Source of the DNA: Algoriphagus chordae
GTDB taxonomy: Bacteria; Bacteroidota; Bacteroidia; Cytophagales; Cyclobacteriaceae
Assembly (NCBI RefSeq): GCF_003254055.1
Contig: NZ_QKZT01000001.1
Span: 186,001 to 250,000 of the forward strand
Length of the DNA: 64,000 nt
Direction of reading: 5' to 3'
Part shown: positions 48,852 to 57,780 of the stretch, one piece after another
How the letters are laid out: each line of letters starts with the position of its first letter
How positions within the stretch are numbered: the stretch's first letter is position 1
Program-made: the position numbers and the translations under genes
Notes under the pieces: generated by a model
The model's database searches: none
What the model saw: only the letters and a program-made list of their open reading frames with translations
What the model was told of the DNA's origin: nothing

Positions 48852-50769
48852 ATCTTTACTAACATTTATTTTTTTATTCGTTTCCACACTTACTTTTTCT
48901 CAAACACATAAACTTGGAGATTTTGAGGACAGTGAAATTTCATTAAAAGAAGTGTCCTACGAGCCAGATGCTCCAGCAGTGATTTTAGTATCGCAAGGGT
49001 ATTCAAGGTTCTTATCTGGATATTTGGAGACTAGCCATTTTGTACGCCTAAAAATACTTTCCGAGGCAGGGAAGGAGAATGCGGATGTTAGGATTCGCTA
49101 TTACGCCGGAGATCAAAAAGTGGAAGATATTCTTGCGGTCAAAGCCCAGACCACAAACTTCGAAAATGGTAAGGCTGAAAGCATTAAGGTGTCAAAGGAA
49201 GGGATTTTTGAAGTTGATCTTGATGATGGCTACAAGGAGCTTAGGATATCCTTTCCGAATGTGCAAGTAGGGTCTATCATTGAGTATCAATACAAGAAAA
49301 CAGATAAAAATCTCACATTTATTGACGGCTGGACCTTCCAAAATAAGTTACCTACACTTTATAGTAACTACGTAATCAAAATGCTTCCATCCTTAGAATA
49401 TAGGACACTCGGTCAAGGCCAAAACTATTCAACTGGTGTAGAAAAGACAATCGAGAACGATAATTATGGATGGACTTTGAGAAATATTCATTCACTCAAA
49501 GAGGAGCCATACATGAAAAATTATCGGGACTACATCGACCGTATAGATTTCCAATTGTCGCGATACGAAGTGAGAGAAGATTATGGAACAAAATGGGAAC
49601 ATGTAATGAGCACTTGGGAAGTACTTGGAGATGAGGTGATCTCTATGTATTCACAAAAAGGGTTTTATAGAAGTAATCCAATTGAGAAAGAATTCTTGGA
49701 TGTTGATTTGAAAGGTGAAACGCAGCTAGAAACTGCACAGAATGCCTATTACTATTTGAGAAATAACTTCAGGGTTGAAGGGGAGGATTGGATTTATCCC
49801 GAGCAAAATCTTAATCAGCTATTGAAATCCAAGGTAGGCAGTCCAGTAGAGCTTATGCTAGCACTTATGGGGGTATTGAAGTCTGAAGGGATAAGCTGCG
49901 AGCCTGTTTTGATCGGTAGTAAAGGCTATGGCCGAAGCGACATTGTTCCTTTTCCATTTCTTAATCAATTTGATGAAATATTATTACTTGCTGAACTAGA
50001 CGGGAAACAGCAATTTTTGGATTTATCTCAAGTTGAAGCTCCTTTTGGCTATGTTGATCTAGATAAGCATGTGAAAGCAGGTCTGTACCTGCAGGAAGAA
50101 CAGAGTAAGCTTGTACCAATTGATATTCAGCATAAATCCAACTCCACTTATTTCGGTCAAGTTGAAATGAATGAAGAAGGTCAATTAGTTATGTCGAATG
50201 CTCATAGAAATTACCGCTACAGAGGTCTTGGTTTGGCTAAGCAAATAGATGGAATTCAAGCAAGAAATGAATCCTTGGAGAAGTTATTCGAAATAGAGGA
50301 AGGTGTGGTTTTTGATAATTTTAAGGTAAATAATGCGCTGGAAGATAAGGATATGCTGACCTTAAGTTTCGAAATGAAATTTCAAGAGATAGTGGACCAA
50401 GATATGATTCTATTTAGTCCACTGAAGTTTTCATCCTTTGCTGAAAATCCATTTACGCAAGAATACCGAATGTTTCCAGTCGATTTTGGATATGCATTTT
50501 CAGAAACATATAACACCGTAGTGTCTGTTCCTGAAGGGTATGAAATAGATGATTACCCATTAGAGGCGGGTTATACGATAGATGGAGGATATGTTGTATT
50601 TATATACTCTCCTACTATAATCGACGGTAACCTTAAAATCTCGGCTAAATTTATGGTGAACGCTCCGCTTATTCCAGCAAGTCAATATGAAAACCTAAAG
50701 TATTTCATGGAAAGTGTGGCCACTAAACTGTCTGAGCCTGTGATCCTAACAAAGAAATCTAATCTCTGA
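48844..50769 (+). CDS. DUF3857 protein with degenerate transglutaminase core
   Basis: 641 residues with a clear signal peptide (MSKSLLTFIFLFVSTLTFSQ). The DUF3857 domain (about 30-230) aligns in order with the upstream protein. At the position of GDCKGLT it reads LKSKVGSPVELMLALMG, without cysteine, and at the position of FNHVIL it reads FLNQFDEILLLAEL, with Asp for His. The catalytic site is therefore lost, and it is probably a non-enzymatic partner or receptor. The start lies 8 bp inside the upstream gene (coupled translation). Both are secreted and probably form a pair. No clear terminator follows. Confidence 0.88.
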   Translation: MSKSLLTFIFLFVSTLTFSQTHKLGDFEDSEISLKEVSYEPDAPAVILVSQGYSRFLSGYLETSHFVRLKILSEAGKENADVRIRYYAGDQKVEDILAVKAQTTNFENGKAESIKVSKEGIFEVDLDDGYKELRISFPNVQVGSIIEYQYKKTDKNLTFIDGWTFQNKLPTLYSNYVIKMLPSLEYRTLGQGQNYSTGVEKTIENDNYGWTLRNIHSLKEEPYMKNYRDYIDRIDFQLSRYEVREDYGTKWEHVMSTWEVLGDEVISMYSQKGFYRSNPIEKEFLDVDLKGETQLETAQNAYYYLRNNFRVEGEDWIYPEQNLNQLLKSKVGSPVELMLALMGVLKSEGISCEPVLIGSKGYGRSDIVPFPFLNQFDEILLLAELDGKQQFLDLSQVEAPFGYVDLDKHVKAGLYLQEEQSKLVPIDIQHKSNSTYFGQVEMNEEGQLVMSNAHRNYRYRGLGLAKQIDGIQARNESLEKLFEIEEGVVFDNFKVNNALEDKDMLTLSFEMKFQEIVDQDMILFSPLKFSSFAENPFTQEYRMFPVDFGYAFSETYNTVVSVPEGYEIDDYPLEAGYTIDGGYVVFIYSPTIIDGNLKISAKFMVNAPLIPASQYENLKYFMESVATKLSEPVILTKKSNL

Positions 50770-51209
50770 TTGAACTGTTAGTAAATAATCGAGTATCATT
50801 TTCTTAGCACGAGAAGTTGAGTAAGGATGAATAGTCAGGATTTTTATAATGCATTATTTCTCAAAAGCGGTAAAATTTTCAAAATTGGCGATCATGCCCA
50901 TTTCAGAAAATCCAGAATAAATAATGCCTGCAGAAGAAAAATTACTACACAGTAATTTATGAGATTAGCTACTGAGAGACTTCTGAGTTAATCTCTATTA
51001 GTCCTTTGCATATCCTATCAATTTTAAAAAATACAGATTCGATTGATGATTAGCCTGAGAGCGAACTGATCATACATACTCCACAAGGATTAGATTTTAT
51101 AACAACTGATAAAGTATTGTTTCAAAATTATCAGAGCCAACTCTTTTAAAGAAACTCTAACTCAGTAGTTCAATCATTTTATTGGTAATTTCGAGAAATC
51201 TTCCCGCAG
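50770..51209. other. 440-bp gap, no gene recognised
   Basis: AT-rich sequence between the DUF3857 pair and the methyltransferase gene. No ORF of credible length or composition, no hairpin with a T-run, and no repeat shared with other gaps was seen. A -7-like octamer TAATTTCG (51186-51193, one mismatch) lies 17 bp before the methyltransferase start. Could hold a small RNA or decayed gene; nothing supports either directly. Confidence 0.5.
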
Positions 51210-52004
51210 ATGGCAGCATATTTACACGGATTTATTCCAGAGGAACAACAACGATTAATTGATCAGGCAGGAGTTCTGGAGTCTCTTATTTATCCTCGTA
51301 TTGATTTCACCGGCTGTAAGAAGCTCCTCGAAATCGGTTCGGGCGTAGGTGCGCAGACGGCGACTTTGCTGAGATTATTTCCAGAGCTAGAGATTACTTG
51401 TGTAGATTATTCGCAGAGTCAACTTGATCGAGCCAAGGAGAATTTAGCCTTTGCTAGCGATCGGGTCAGGTTTGTTTGTCAAGACGCGAAGAAGCTTAGT
51501 TTGGATGAAAAATTCGATTCAGTATTCATCTGCTGGGCATTGGAGCATATTCCTGATGCCCATGAAGTATTGGAAGGAATCAAAGCTTACCTCCTTCCAA
51601 ATTCAAAACTTTGGTTTACCGAGGTATTTAATTCTAGTTTTTACTTCAATCCAGCTCTTCCAGGATTGACCAAATATTACGATGCTTATAATGAATTCCA
51701 GCGTTCTCTCGGGGGAAATCCTGACATTGGCGCAAATCTTGGTAATCTATTGCTGCGAGCTGGCTACAAGCAAATCGAATTGTACCATGGCGGTTTTCAT
51801 CTAGACCAGCGCAATGCAGAAGATCTTAGAAACATTTGTCAATATTGGAAGGGTTTGATGAAAAGTGCTACGGCAGGTATGCGCGAAGCGAAATTGGTTA
51901 GCTCAGCTGATGTTTTGGCGATGGAAAGGGATCTTGATGCTATTTTTAAAGACGAGAATGCGGTCTTTTTCTATCATTTTGTACAGGTGAGTGCTACAGT
52001 TTAA
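51210..52004 (+). CDS. Class I SAM-dependent methyltransferase
   Basis: 264 residues. SAM motif I is LLEIGSGVGAQTATLL (about 39-54), the acidic end of strand 2 is in ITCVDYSQSQL (about 63-73), motif II is CQDAKKL and motif III includes DSVFICWALEHIPD (about 101-114). A C-terminal helical extension (about 165-260) is unusual in length and probably forms the substrate lid. Target cannot be named; relatives include small-molecule and tRNA-independent methyltransferases. It is followed after 9 bp by mtgA, so the two may be co-transcribed. Confidence 0.88.
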   Translation: MAAYLHGFIPEEQQRLIDQAGVLESLIYPRIDFTGCKKLLEIGSGVGAQTATLLRLFPELEITCVDYSQSQLDRAKENLAFASDRVRFVCQDAKKLSLDEKFDSVFICWALEHIPDAHEVLEGIKAYLLPNSKLWFTEVFNSSFYFNPALPGLTKYYDAYNEFQRSLGGNPDIGANLGNLLLRAGYKQIELYHGGFHLDQRNAEDLRNICQYWKGLMKSATAGMREAKLVSSADVLAMERDLDAIFKDENAVFFYHFVQVSATV

Positions 52005-52013
52005 GTTGATTTT

Positions 52014-52715
52014 ATGAAGATATTTAGATGGTTATGGCGATTGATATGGAAGACCTTACTCTGGTTTTTTGTGCTTTCTATTGGTCTTACCTTGCTTTAT
52101 CGCTTTGTGCCAGTTCCGATCACCCCCTTGATGGTAATTCGAGTTTTCGAGCAAGCGTTTGATTCAGAGAAGGAAGTTCGACTAAGCAAAGACTGGGTGC
52201 CCATTAGTGAGATTTCGAAACATGCCCCTCAAGCTGTCTATGCTTCAGAGGATCAGAAGTTTTTGGATCATCATGGCTTTGATTTCGAGGCGATGGAAAA
52301 AGCTTGGGAAAACAATAAGAAAGATAAACGGGTGAAAGGAGCAAGTACCATTACACAGCAGACGGTCAAGAATGTGTTTTTGTGGCAGTCGAGGACTTAT
52401 CTGCGAAAAGGCCTTGAGGCTTACTTCACAGTATTGGTTGAGCTGATGTGGCCCAAAGAACGTATTATGGAAGTATATCTGAATGTGATAGAAATGGGTG
52501 ATGGTATCTATGGAATTGAAGCAGCTTCTCAGGAATACTTTACTAAGCCGGCAGCCAAACTTTCTCGTAATCAGGCTGCGCTGATCGCTGCTGTACTTCC
52601 CAATCCGAGAAGATGGTCACCGGCTAAACCTACTCCATATATTATTGGCCGTCAGGCTTGGATACTCAGACAAATGAACAACTTAGCACCTATTGGTATG
52701 GGGATTGAACCCTAG
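52014..52715 (+). CDS. mtgA: Monofunctional biosynthetic peptidoglycan transglycosylase
   Basis: 233 residues, GT51 family. Polymerises lipid II into glycan strands in the inner membrane. An N-terminal transmembrane helix (about 8-29) precedes the GT51 domain: catalytic Glu in VYASEDQKFLDHHGF (about 75-89), KGASTITQQTVKNVFL (about 108-123), and the second Glu region KERIMEVYLNVIEMG (about 147-161), ending in LIAAVLPNPRRWSP. No transpeptidase domain is attached. A short ORF overlapping its 3' end is not credible. The DnaA-box-like cluster lies in the gap downstream. Confidence 0.95.
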   Translation: MKIFRWLWRLIWKTLLWFFVLSIGLTLLYRFVPVPITPLMVIRVFEQAFDSEKEVRLSKDWVPISEISKHAPQAVYASEDQKFLDHHGFDFEAMEKAWENNKKDKRVKGASTITQQTVKNVFLWQSRTYLRKGLEAYFTVLVELMWPKERIMEVYLNVIEMGDGIYGIEAASQEYFTKPAAKLSRNQAALIAAVLPNPRRWSPAKPTPYIIGRQAWILRQMNNLAPIGMGIEP

Positions 52716-52958
52716 GATTTGCACTGTTAAAATTGGATTATTTGGTGGTAAAATACGAAAGATTTTAATAAGGTGTTTTTGGAGAGAATTTAATTTTCGA
52801 TTTAGGATCAGGCAAAAGCTGCTCACAAAATATTCTTTTAGAACTTGGCGAAAATGGCAATTTATACGGCTTGTAATTTTAATTGCTTTGAATAATAAAT
52901 TATCTCCAAAACCTTAGCTCAGAGCCTCTATTTAAGGTTTAAAAAATGCAAGTATTTT

Positions 52959-53117
52959 TTATCCACATTTTCAATAATTTATCCACACTTCTAGATTTAC
53001 CCGTTCTAATACTCAATAAATCAGATAGTTATAGGTGTAATTTTAAAGGTAATTTTGTGGATAAAGAAGGCTAACTTAAAAAGTTCTGTATAAAGTGGGG
53101 TGCAAAAAAGTGGATAA
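52959..53117. promoter_or_regulatory. Cluster of DnaA-box-like sites in an AT-rich gap
   Basis: Three exact TTATCCACA nonamers occur: plus strand at 52959-52967 and 52979-52987 (exactly 20 bp apart, same face), and minus strand at 53056-53064. Two near matches with one mismatch are on the minus strand at 53085-53093 (TTATACAGA) and 53109-53117 (TTATCCACT). The 433-bp gap (52716-53148) is AT-rich and gene-free. This is the composition expected of an origin or DnaA-binding locus. However, flanking genes mostly point towards the site, not away, which argues against oriC. No ORF with supporting signals is present. Confidence 0.6.
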
Positions 53118-53148
53118 ATCCGGCTTCCAAATATTATTCTTAATTCGA

Positions 53149-54927
53149 TTAATCTTGCTTTTGTTTAATCAAGCGTTTTCTATAGGCATTGAAGATTCTG
53201 GACTTAGAAACGAAGCCCAAATATTTGCCATCTTCGATGACAGGTAGATTCCAAGCTCCAGATAACTCAAATTTTTCCATCGCTTTTTGCATATTCTCAG
53301 TAGCCAATAGGATTTCTGGGGGACTATGCATGAGCTCTTTCACAAGAACCACATCTTGCTTTTCACGATCAAACATGATGTCCCTGATATCATCCAAGGT
53401 AACTATGCCACGCAAGGCTTTATGCTGATCTACAACAGGGAAAATATTTCGTTTGGAAATTTTCACCAAAGAAATCAAATCCTTTAGTTTTGAATCAGGA
53501 TGAATTGGAAGAAGGTCACGTTCGATTACATTGGTAATGGTGATAAGTTCTAGCAACTCCTGATCCTTTGATTCGGGAAGGTGTCTTCCTTTTTCCTTCA
53601 GCTGTATCATATAGATACTGTCCTTTTGGTAGGCCGTTTTAGTCACATACGAGATCGCAGACACAAACATTAGTGGAACAAAGAGTTCATAACCGCCAGT
53701 GATTTCTGCTATCAAGAAGATTGCGGAAAGTGGTGCATGTTGAGCTCCGGCCATTACACCACACATTGCTACTAAGGTAAAATGTGCCAGTGGAAGAGGA
53801 ATAGTGAAATTAAAAAGGTTGCTAGAATAGGCGAATAAGAAACCCAAAATACCTCCAACATACAGAGATGGAGCAAAAATACCGCCACTGCCACCCGCGC
53901 CGAGCGTAACCGCAGCAGCTATTGGTTTCACTAGGATAATAAAGGCTAGAAAAATAATGATCAAATAGGGGTTCTCAATCACTGAAAAGAAGGGGCTTTT
54001 TTCTAGCAACTGACTGGAATTACCATCGATTAAGGTATTCAAGGTGTCATACCCCTCTCCATAGATAGGGGGCAGAAAGAAGACCATGATGCCCAAAATC
54101 GCACCACCGTAGAGGATACGTAGCAGTTGGCTATCTAGGCTCTCCATAAGCGATTCTGTCTTTCTCACAGCTTGGCTGAAATAGAGAGAAACTAGACCAC
54201 ATACTATTCCCAAAAGGAGGTAATAAGGCATGTGTGAAGCTTCGAAGTTCTCTGTCAATTTGAAATTGAAAACAGAGTCTTTCCCAATTAGAATCATGGA
54301 GGTTAGAGAACCTGTCACACTGGCTATTAGCAGAGGGATGAAACTTGCTGTACTGATTTCCATCATGATTACCTCGATAGCGAAAATCACTCCACCGATA
54401 GGAGCACCGAAAATTGATGAAATCGCTGCAGCAGCCCCACAACCTATCAATAGCGTACGCTTTTTTGCATTGAGATGCACTAAGGAACCTACATTGGAAC
54501 CTATAGCTGAGCCTGTGACCAGCATAGGAGCTTCCAATCCTACAGATCCTCCAAAACCAACAGTTATCGCGGAAGTAAAAACCCTGCTATAGGTTTTCAC
54601 TCGTTTAATGATGCTTTGTTTTTTGGAAATGGTGAACAGAATATCGGGAACACCGTGTCCCCCTGTATCCTTGAAAATAAACTTGCCTAGAATAAAAGCC
54701 GCTGAAATACCTATCAGCGGGTATATGATATATAGAAAATTAGCATACTCCTTATAAAATCCCTCTGTAAGAAAATTCTGTATGACATGTACACCTTGTT
54801 TAAGAATTACAGCTGCCAAGCCAGAGAAAACACCTATTATCCCACTTAGAATTAGGATAAAGGTTTGGTTGCTCATGTGTCTGAGCCTCCATATCAAGAG
54901 CTTGGTGATAAAATCTGTTTTAGGCAA
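53149..54927 (-). CDS. ClC-type chloride channel/antiporter with CBS pair
   Basis: 592 residues. A ClC membrane domain (about 20-435) contains the selectivity signatures GGSVGLEAPMLV (about 126-137, gating Glu in GLEAP) and AGGSGGIFAPSLYVGG (about 345-360). Two CBS repeats follow (about 455-510 and 520-580; LLPIHPDSKLKDLI, then WNLPVIEDGKYLGFVSKSRI). The frame opens at TTG 54927, with the first ATG at 54876 (MSNQTFILIL). The TTG gives a short basic cytoplasmic leader, so either is possible. Exchanges chloride and protons or conducts anions; mode not determinable. Single gene. Confidence 0.92.
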   Translation of the reverse strand: MPKTDFITKLLIWRLRHMSNQTFILILSGIIGVFSGLAAVILKQGVHVIQNFLTEGFYKEYANFLYIIYPLIGISAAFILGKFIFKDTGGHGVPDILFTISKKQSIIKRVKTYSRVFTSAITVGFGGSVGLEAPMLVTGSAIGSNVGSLVHLNAKKRTLLIGCGAAAAISSIFGAPIGGVIFAIEVIMMEISTASFIPLLIASVTGSLTSMILIGKDSVFNFKLTENFEASHMPYYLLLGIVCGLVSLYFSQAVRKTESLMESLDSQLLRILYGGAILGIMVFFLPPIYGEGYDTLNTLIDGNSSQLLEKSPFFSVIENPYLIIIFLAFIILVKPIAAAVTLGAGGSGGIFAPSLYVGGILGFLFAYSSNLFNFTIPLPLAHFTLVAMCGVMAGAQHAPLSAIFLIAEITGGYELFVPLMFVSAISYVTKTAYQKDSIYMIQLKEKGRHLPESKDQELLELITITNVIERDLLPIHPDSKLKDLISLVKISKRNIFPVVDQHKALRGIVTLDDIRDIMFDREKQDVVLVKELMHSPPEILLATENMQKAMEKFELSGAWNLPVIEDGKYLGFVSKSRIFNAYRKRLIKQKQD

Positions 54928-54996
54928 AATATCGCGTTAGTAGCGTGCTTTAAATTCTAAATTAAATAAGATGTTGTTCAATGAAAAGAATATCAC

Positions 54997-55926
54997 TTAC
55001 TCTTTGATCAATTCTGCATCTAGTGCTAAGGTACACTTCAAGATAAGATTGACCGCATTGACATAGAATTGCTGATCAATATTTTCAAAAGAATCCCCTG
55101 GTTTGTGATAATCAGGATGATCTTCTACGCCAAAATATATATGTGGCACCTTCACATCAAAGAAAGCTCCATGATCGGATGATTTGGTCCAGTTGTCTCT
55201 ACCGGTATTTGGCTCATCGTGACCAAATAGCAATTTTGGCGTAGAGCCAGCAGCGGCGGTTTCCAAAATAGTCTTAAGATTTGGGTTGTAATAAGTACCA
55301 GAAGCGTACAATTCTCCTTTTTCATTTCTGGAAATCATATCCATATTGATATTCAATACAACCTGATCCATCGGGAAAGGGAAGTCTTTAACTAGTGCTT
55401 TTGCACCTTGCAAGCCCATTTCTTCACCATCCAAAGCCGCAAAAATCATGGAGTGCTCAGGTCTATTTTCCTTGAAATACTTTGCTAGCTCGATCAAAGC
55501 AGCAGTGCCTGAGGCATTGTCATCGGCACCATTATAGATAGAATCACCTTCCGCACTTGGCCTGCCCACTCCCACGTGATCATAATGTGCTGTGATCACG
55601 ATCAATTTCTTCGTAGAGCTGCCCGCGACAAAGCCTACGACATTTACTGCATCTACATAGGCTTTATTATCCCGACGATTTTCAAAACTAAATTTCTGCT
55701 GATAATCAGGAAAGTGTGTCTCAAGTCCAATACTTTTGAATTGATCTAGAATAAAGTTACGTGCCACTACATTTCCTTCAGATCCAGTTTTTCTACCTTT
55801 GAGTTCATCCGAAGACAAAAACTTTATATTTTCAAGGAGCGTTTTGCTAGCAATACTTTGCCCGTTGGCTTGGAGAAAAACAAGAAATAATAAACAACTT
55901 AGGGCATTTTTGATTGAGAGTTGCAT
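54997..55926 (-). CDS. Secreted M28 family zinc peptidase
   Basis: 309 residues from ATG 55926 (the frame opens one codon earlier at TTG). A signal peptide (MQLSIKNALSCLLFLVFLQ to NGQ) precedes the M28 domain. Zinc ligands fit AHYDHVGVG (about 115-123), GADDNASGTAALIEL (about 136-150) and DGEEMGLQGA (about 167-176, catalytic Glu), then NINMDMIS and HIYFGVEDHPDYHKPGDS (about 265-282). Related to bacterial aminopeptidases; likely acts on extracellular peptides. Divergent from the 55996 gene. Confidence 0.93.
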   Translation of the reverse strand: MQLSIKNALSCLLFLVFLQANGQSIASKTLLENIKFLSSDELKGRKTGSEGNVVARNFILDQFKSIGLETHFPDYQQKFSFENRRDNKAYVDAVNVVGFVAGSSTKKLIVITAHYDHVGVGRPSAEGDSIYNGADDNASGTAALIELAKYFKENRPEHSMIFAALDGEEMGLQGAKALVKDFPFPMDQVVLNINMDMISRNEKGELYASGTYYNPNLKTILETAAAGSTPKLLFGHDEPNTGRDNWTKSSDHGAFFDVKVPHIYFGVEDHPDYHKPGDSFENIDQQFYVNAVNLILKCTLALDAELIKE

Positions 55927-55995
55927 CAAGGAAAGTATTTTACGTTACGTATATTGGCAAAATTAATCAGCTTAGTGGTTCACTCCTCTGAATTC

Positions 55996-56982
55996 ATGAA
56001 ATATTATATTCTACTTATTTTTATTCTTTTAATTAATCTCCACTTGGTTTCTGCTCAAGGGAGTTTACCTCAGTCATTTTTTGATGGGAAATCTGTGGTT
56101 TTTATCTCTGCTGATCCTGCTGCTAAACCTGTGATGACCTGGACAGAGGTAGCAGATAGCGTGCATCATTCACTGGTAAAGGCTGGAGGAGACCCTGTGG
56201 CTTATTTTGAGTTGGAAAAAGTGGCACTATCGGAAGCTGTTCAGGCAGATTATGCCAAGTCATTTCAGCAAAGGCTTGTGAAAAATATTATTCTGGTGAC
56301 ACGCAAAAAGAATCAGATGAGCATTCATGTAGCTCCTTTTACTGAAACTGGACAAATCATTCCATCTACGGCTTTATTTGGGGTAACTGGTGGAGATATC
56401 GGGGCGGCTACAAATCAGTTTGGTTTGATAGGTGAGAATCAGGTTTCACAAAATCTTTTGGTTTTGGACGTTCCAGAATTTCTGAATATCAGCACTACAG
56501 AAACTACTTCAAATGAGAGGTTTTTGGCAAGTAACCCGCTTAATCTGGATGTGTTCAAATTGGGAATTACTATAGAGGGCTCATCTGCTGAAACTGGACT
56601 GCTAAGTTATTTTAGGTACGATATGTACGGCAAATCTCAAGAGGCTATTTTGGCGGAGCAGGCAGCACAGAAGGCAGGAATAGAGCAGGTACTAAAGCAG
56701 GAATATCCCTATCAGATAGCTTGGCTTACTGAAGCAAAATCTGTTCAAGAATTGATTCAGGATAGAGTACAATTCCTACTAGTGAAAGTGGAGGGAAGAG
56801 AAGCCGATTTGATGAGCAGTATGGGGCTAGAGCCTAAGACTGGTCCATCTTCTTCAGCTATAGTGGTCAAATATTACATCAAACTTTTGGTGCGCGATGA
56901 ACTATATATTGGTCCTGAATGGGATGCTGACCCTGATTGGCGAGTTGCATTAGATAATTTCTTGAAGAACTTAAAAAAATAG
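55996..56982 (+). CDS. Secreted hypothetical protein
   Basis: 328 residues from the ATG at 55996, chosen because it gives a good signal peptide (MKYYILLIFILLINLHLVSAQ); the frame opens 25 codons earlier inside the divergent region. After the signal come alpha/beta stretches (KSVVFISADPAAKPVMTW, 35-52; NIILVTRKKNQMSIHVAPF, about 98-116) and, near the C-terminus, a strand pattern ending WRVALDNFLKNLKK. I do not recognise a family. It looks like a soluble periplasmic protein. Its stop codon lies inside the 56979-57004 hairpin. Next gene is on the other strand. Confidence 0.7.
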   Translation: MKYYILLIFILLINLHLVSAQGSLPQSFFDGKSVVFISADPAAKPVMTWTEVADSVHHSLVKAGGDPVAYFELEKVALSEAVQADYAKSFQQRLVKNIILVTRKKNQMSIHVAPFTETGQIIPSTALFGVTGGDIGAATNQFGLIGENQVSQNLLVLDVPEFLNISTTETTSNERFLASNPLNLDVFKLGITIEGSSAETGLLSYFRYDMYGKSQEAILAEQAAQKAGIEQVLKQEYPYQIAWLTEAKSVQELIQDRVQFLLVKVEGREADLMSSMGLEPKTGPSSSAIVVKYYIKLLVRDELYIGPEWDADPDWRVALDNFLKNLKK

Positions 56983-57004
56983 ACCTCTCGAAGGAGAGGT
57001 CTAT
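56972..57004 (-). terminator. Strong hairpin terminator, minus direction
   Basis: ATAGACCTCTC (56979-56989) and GAGAGGTCTAT (56994-57004) form a perfect 11-bp stem with a GAAG loop. On the minus strand it is followed by seven T residues, a textbook terminator. It lies 180 bp beyond the DUF84 stop, leaving a short gene-poor interval between them. It overlaps the stop codon of the plus-strand gene at 56982. Confidence 0.85.
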
Positions 57005-57027
57005 AGCTACTTAATGATAGGGGTGAT

Positions 57028-57102
57028 TTAAGCAACTTCTACTACTGCTGATCTCTTCATCCCGTTTGGAATATTCCGTACGGTTAGGATAAATCAAAGT
57101 TT
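57028..57102 (-). promoter_or_regulatory. Possible small transcript with overlapping palindromes
   Basis: On the minus strand AAACTTTG (57102-57095) is one mismatch from the -7 consensus, followed by the overlapping palindromes CCGTACGG (57076-57083) and GGAATATTCC (57068-57077). A 10-codon ORF (57060-57028, MKRSAVVEVA) sits before the strong terminator at 57004. The layout suggests a roughly 115-nt RNA, but no family is recognised. Confidence 0.3.
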
Positions 57103-57183
57103 TAAATTTCAATTATTCAATAATACTCATTTTTTGTCTTATTAAAAGAGACTTAGGTAAAAAAATTATAAAAAGCAGGACAT

Positions 57184-57750
57184 TTAATATAAGGCTTCAT
57201 TTAAAAAAGGAATCAAGGCCAATATAATTGCTTGATTATAATAGGTTTGTCTAGTTAGCACGCCGTGAGTTAGAATTCCTACAGATCCTCCATTTTGTTT
57301 AGAGTTTTCCTGAGCAAAAAACGCATCATCGGCTGCTCCTAGTTCCATGCCATCATGGACTAGTTTGGCGATGGCTTCAGGAAGATAAAATGTCCCTGTT
57401 TTCGCTTTGCCATGAAGACCTGATTTGTTTTCGATATAGATCCAGGCAAAGGCATACATTCCTGCAGCGTCTTCTCCGATTCCTCCTTCTATGCCTACCC
57501 AATAATCTGCCTCGGGAAAAGTTTTTTTGGCATTGACTACACGGTTTCTAGCTCCCAAATATGTTTCTTCATCACCCTTGGGTTGATCAGATACTTGTGA
57601 TGCAGCAGTGATTCCATTTACGACAAATCCTTTGTGAAATGCTTCTGTAAATGCGGATTCGGTGCTGGCGACTTTTACTGGATTTTTACTGCCGACGATT
57701 ATTAGTGGCTTTTCGGAAACTTGAAAATTTTGTCTTTTTGGGAAATTCAT
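57184..57750 (-). CDS. Inosine/xanthosine triphosphatase (DUF84 family)
   Basis: 188 residues. DUF84/YjjX-type NTPase that hydrolyses ITP and XTP. Visible motifs: IIVGSKNPVKVASTESAF (about 17-34), the DQPKGDEETYLGARNR loop (about 59-74), WVGIEGGIG (about 87-95) and the C-terminal GGSVGILTHGVLTR (about 158-171). Cleans damaged nucleotides in the cytoplasm. It lies 25 bp downstream of yebC on the same strand, with a hairpin terminator in between, so it may have its own promoter or rely on readthrough. Confidence 0.9.
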   Translation of the reverse strand: MNFPKRQNFQVSEKPLIIVGSKNPVKVASTESAFTEAFHKGFVVNGITAASQVSDQPKGDEETYLGARNRVVNAKKTFPEADYWVGIEGGIGEDAAGMYAFAWIYIENKSGLHGKAKTGTFYLPEAIAKLVHDGMELGAADDAFFAQENSKQNGGSVGILTHGVLTRQTYYNQAIILALIPFLNEALY

Positions 57751-57755
57751 AGAAT

Positions 57756-57780
57756 AAAAAAACCTAGGCGGATGCCTAGG
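57756..57780 (-). terminator. Terminator between yebC and the DUF84 gene
   Basis: On the minus strand CCTAGGC and GCCTAGG (57780-57763) form a 7-bp stem around ATCC, followed by TTTTTT. The stem overlaps the yebC stop codon (TAG at 57778-57776). Confidence 0.8.

Noticed and set aside
52693..52917. A 74-codon plus-strand ORF overlapping the end of mtgA
   Set aside because: It begins inside mtgA, is built of mixed basic and aromatic residues with no domain or signal, and lies in the AT-rich gap that holds the DnaA-box-like sites.
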